DNA of 64,000 nt from Panonychus citri (taxonomy: Eukaryota > Arthropoda > Arachnida > Trombidiformes > Tetranychidae): NCBI RefSeq assembly GCF_014898815.1, contig NW_026515528.1, positions 1-64,000 on the forward strand, in the 5' to 3' direction. Shown here one piece after another: positions 63,102 through 64,000 of the stretch. The position numbers and the translations under genes are program-made. Every line of letters begins with the position of its first letter. Position 1 is the stretch's first letter. The notes under the pieces were generated by a model. That model had not been told where the DNA came from. It saw nothing but the letters and a program-made list of their open reading frames with translations, and did no database searches.

Positions 63102-63284
63102 ATGACAAATTGTGAAATTAAGTTTGAACTTATAAGTGTAAAAGTACATCCATCTGATATTTACTGGTCTCGTTATCAACGCCCTGTAACTGTTACCTTC
63201 TCCTATCATCAAAGATTAATAGCCACTCGAAGTGAGACTGAATCATTTGTTGGGCTTTATTGGCCACCTTACTTTGTTAACTAA
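63102..63284 (+). CDS. Short leader ORF 1 of second element, 60 aa
   Basis: ATG at 63102 opens a frame with mixed composition (VHPSDIYWSRYQRPVTVTF), not repeat-driven, ending TAA at 63282. No hydrophobic segment and no family recognised. It lies five bases before the next ORF, in a different frame. Its position upstream of gag suggests an accessory protein or translational control element. Confidence 0.4.
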   Translation: MTNCEIKFELISVKVHPSDIYWSRYQRPVTVTFSYHQRLIATRSETESFVGLYWPPYFVN

Positions 63285-63289
63285 TATTC

Positions 63290-63484
63290 ATGTCTTCTGA
63301 TCGTTCATTACAACGAGTGTGTCACGTTTACACCCCTGAAGCAACTGATGAATACCTTTTCGGCGATGAACTAAGAAACAACTTGATACTTTTATTAATC
63401 TGTTTATCACCTACTATTATTGCTTTTGTTTTTCTCCTATTTTCTCTTTATAAGTTATACGTGTCAACTCATCAACCTCTCTAA
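63290..63484 (+). CDS. Short membrane ORF 2 of second element, 64 aa
   Basis: Polar N-terminus of about 28 residues (VYTPEATDEYLFGDELR), one long hydrophobic segment at about 32-54, and a short tail. It ends TAA at 63482, two bases before the gag ATG. A single-span membrane protein in this position is unusual for an LTR element. Not recognised. Confidence 0.45.
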   Translation: MSSDRSLQRVCHVYTPEATDEYLFGDELRNNLILLLICLSPTIIAFVFLLFSLYKLYVSTHQPL

Positions 63485-63486
63485 AA

Positions 63487-64000
63487 ATGTCTGATCCATC
63501 TCCTAATTATTATCAATATATTGAACAGGTTCAACCTGATGAACCTCAATCCTCATTACCAAGAGTAAACAATGTAACCTTACCTAATCTACCGACTCAT
63601 ATCCCATACTTTAGTAGTGAAAACAACGACAATGTTTTCGAATGGTTTGAAAACTTCGAAACGATAGGTCGCAATTATGGTTGGAATGCCGATAACATGT
63701 TCACAATAGTACCAACCTATTTACAAAATACAGCGCGAAGATGGTACAATTTTATTACTGGTAAATATACACCCGAAGCTAAGCGACCCGTTAACTATGT
63801 TGGGTTAAAAGAATCAATGATAAGGGATCTTTGTCCCTCTGATTTCCGTTCTTACTTATCACAACAATTACACAATGCCTCTCAACAACCAGGACAATCA
63901 ACAACTGCTTTCATTTATGAAATTCAAGAACTTTGTCTACGAATCGATGAAAATACTCATGAAATATTTGTTCTGAGTCTTGTTAAAGAAAAATTGCTTC
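63487..64000 (+). CDS. Retrotransposon Gag-like protein, partial (right edge)
   Basis: Uninterrupted frame of 171 codons from ATG 63487 to the window end. It shares long blocks with the Gag at 4677-5649, including WYNF/CFNF context, ESMIRDLCPSDFRS, LSQQLHNA and the FIYEI..LC..RIDE pattern. The zinc knuckle expected further on lies beyond the window. It supplies the intact reference that shows where the first copy's frame is broken. Confidence 0.9.
   Translation, partial: MSDPSPNYYQYIEQVQPDEPQSSLPRVNNVTLPNLPTHIPYFSSENNDNVFEWFENFETIGRNYGWNADNMFTIVPTYLQNTARRWYNFITGKYTPEAKRPVNYVGLKESMIRDLCPSDFRSYLSQQLHNASQQPGQSTTAFIYEIQELCLRIDENTHEIFVLSLVKEKLL

Larger units (their letters stand above)
61701..64000 (+). 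mobile_element. Second LTR retrotransposon, 5' part, running off the window
   Basis: Begins with a 207-bp LTR (61701-61907). The primer site comes at 61910, a leader of about 1.19 kb follows, then two short ORFs and a Gag frame still open at the window end. It shares with the 3017 element the LTR termini (TGTTG..TCAACA), the TGGTCCGTCGA primer site at the same two-base spacing, and strongly similar Gag. Whether it carries pol cannot be seen here. Confidence 0.88.

Overview
The window looks like AT-rich animal nuclear DNA from an arthropod. A mite or other chelicerate is my best guess, but this is inference and the sequence does not settle it. Support comes from short spliced exons with GT..AG junctions, an arthropod-style thioester protein gene, a Scratch/Snail-class zinc-finger gene, a nuclear tRNA gene, dense (GA)n and (GAT)n microsatellites, and several kinds of eukaryotic transposable element.

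Layout. 1-33.6 kb is almost gene-free and microsatellite-rich. At 3.0-6.5 kb it carries a complete 3.47-kb LTR retrotransposon with 270-bp LTRs that read as identical and a 5-bp target duplication (CACAG). That element has gag and a membrane ORF but no pol. 33.6-35.8 kb holds a two-exon minus-strand scratch gene (SNAG motif plus five zinc fingers, 529 aa). 37.1-46.3 kb holds a minus-strand TEP/CD109-like gene (about 1,484 aa) with an intact CGEQ thioester. Its protease-bait segment has two mutually exclusive versions, and an intron contains a same-strand tRNA-Ala(CGC) gene. 46.3-53.5 kb is largely empty.

53.6-64 kb is a nest of broken and mobile DNA. It includes a truncated IS630/Tc1-mariner-type transposase and two inverted copies of a foldback element, one with an 8-bp target duplication. 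Between these copies lies a cluster of short frame-broken exon-like ORFs of unknown origin, two of which are paralogous. Other pieces are an opposite-strand relic of a packaging-type ATPase, a BED-finger-like pseudogene with a 551-bp foldback MITE in its intron, and the 5' part of a second LTR element. That element shares the primer-site sequence of the first, and its gag runs off the right edge.

The two host genes are independent: one encodes a neural transcriptional repressor, the other a secreted or GPI-anchored immune/complement-like protein. The most novel material is the 54.7-59.4 kb fossil cluster, the bait-exon switch, and the compact three-ORF arrangement upstream of the second gag.
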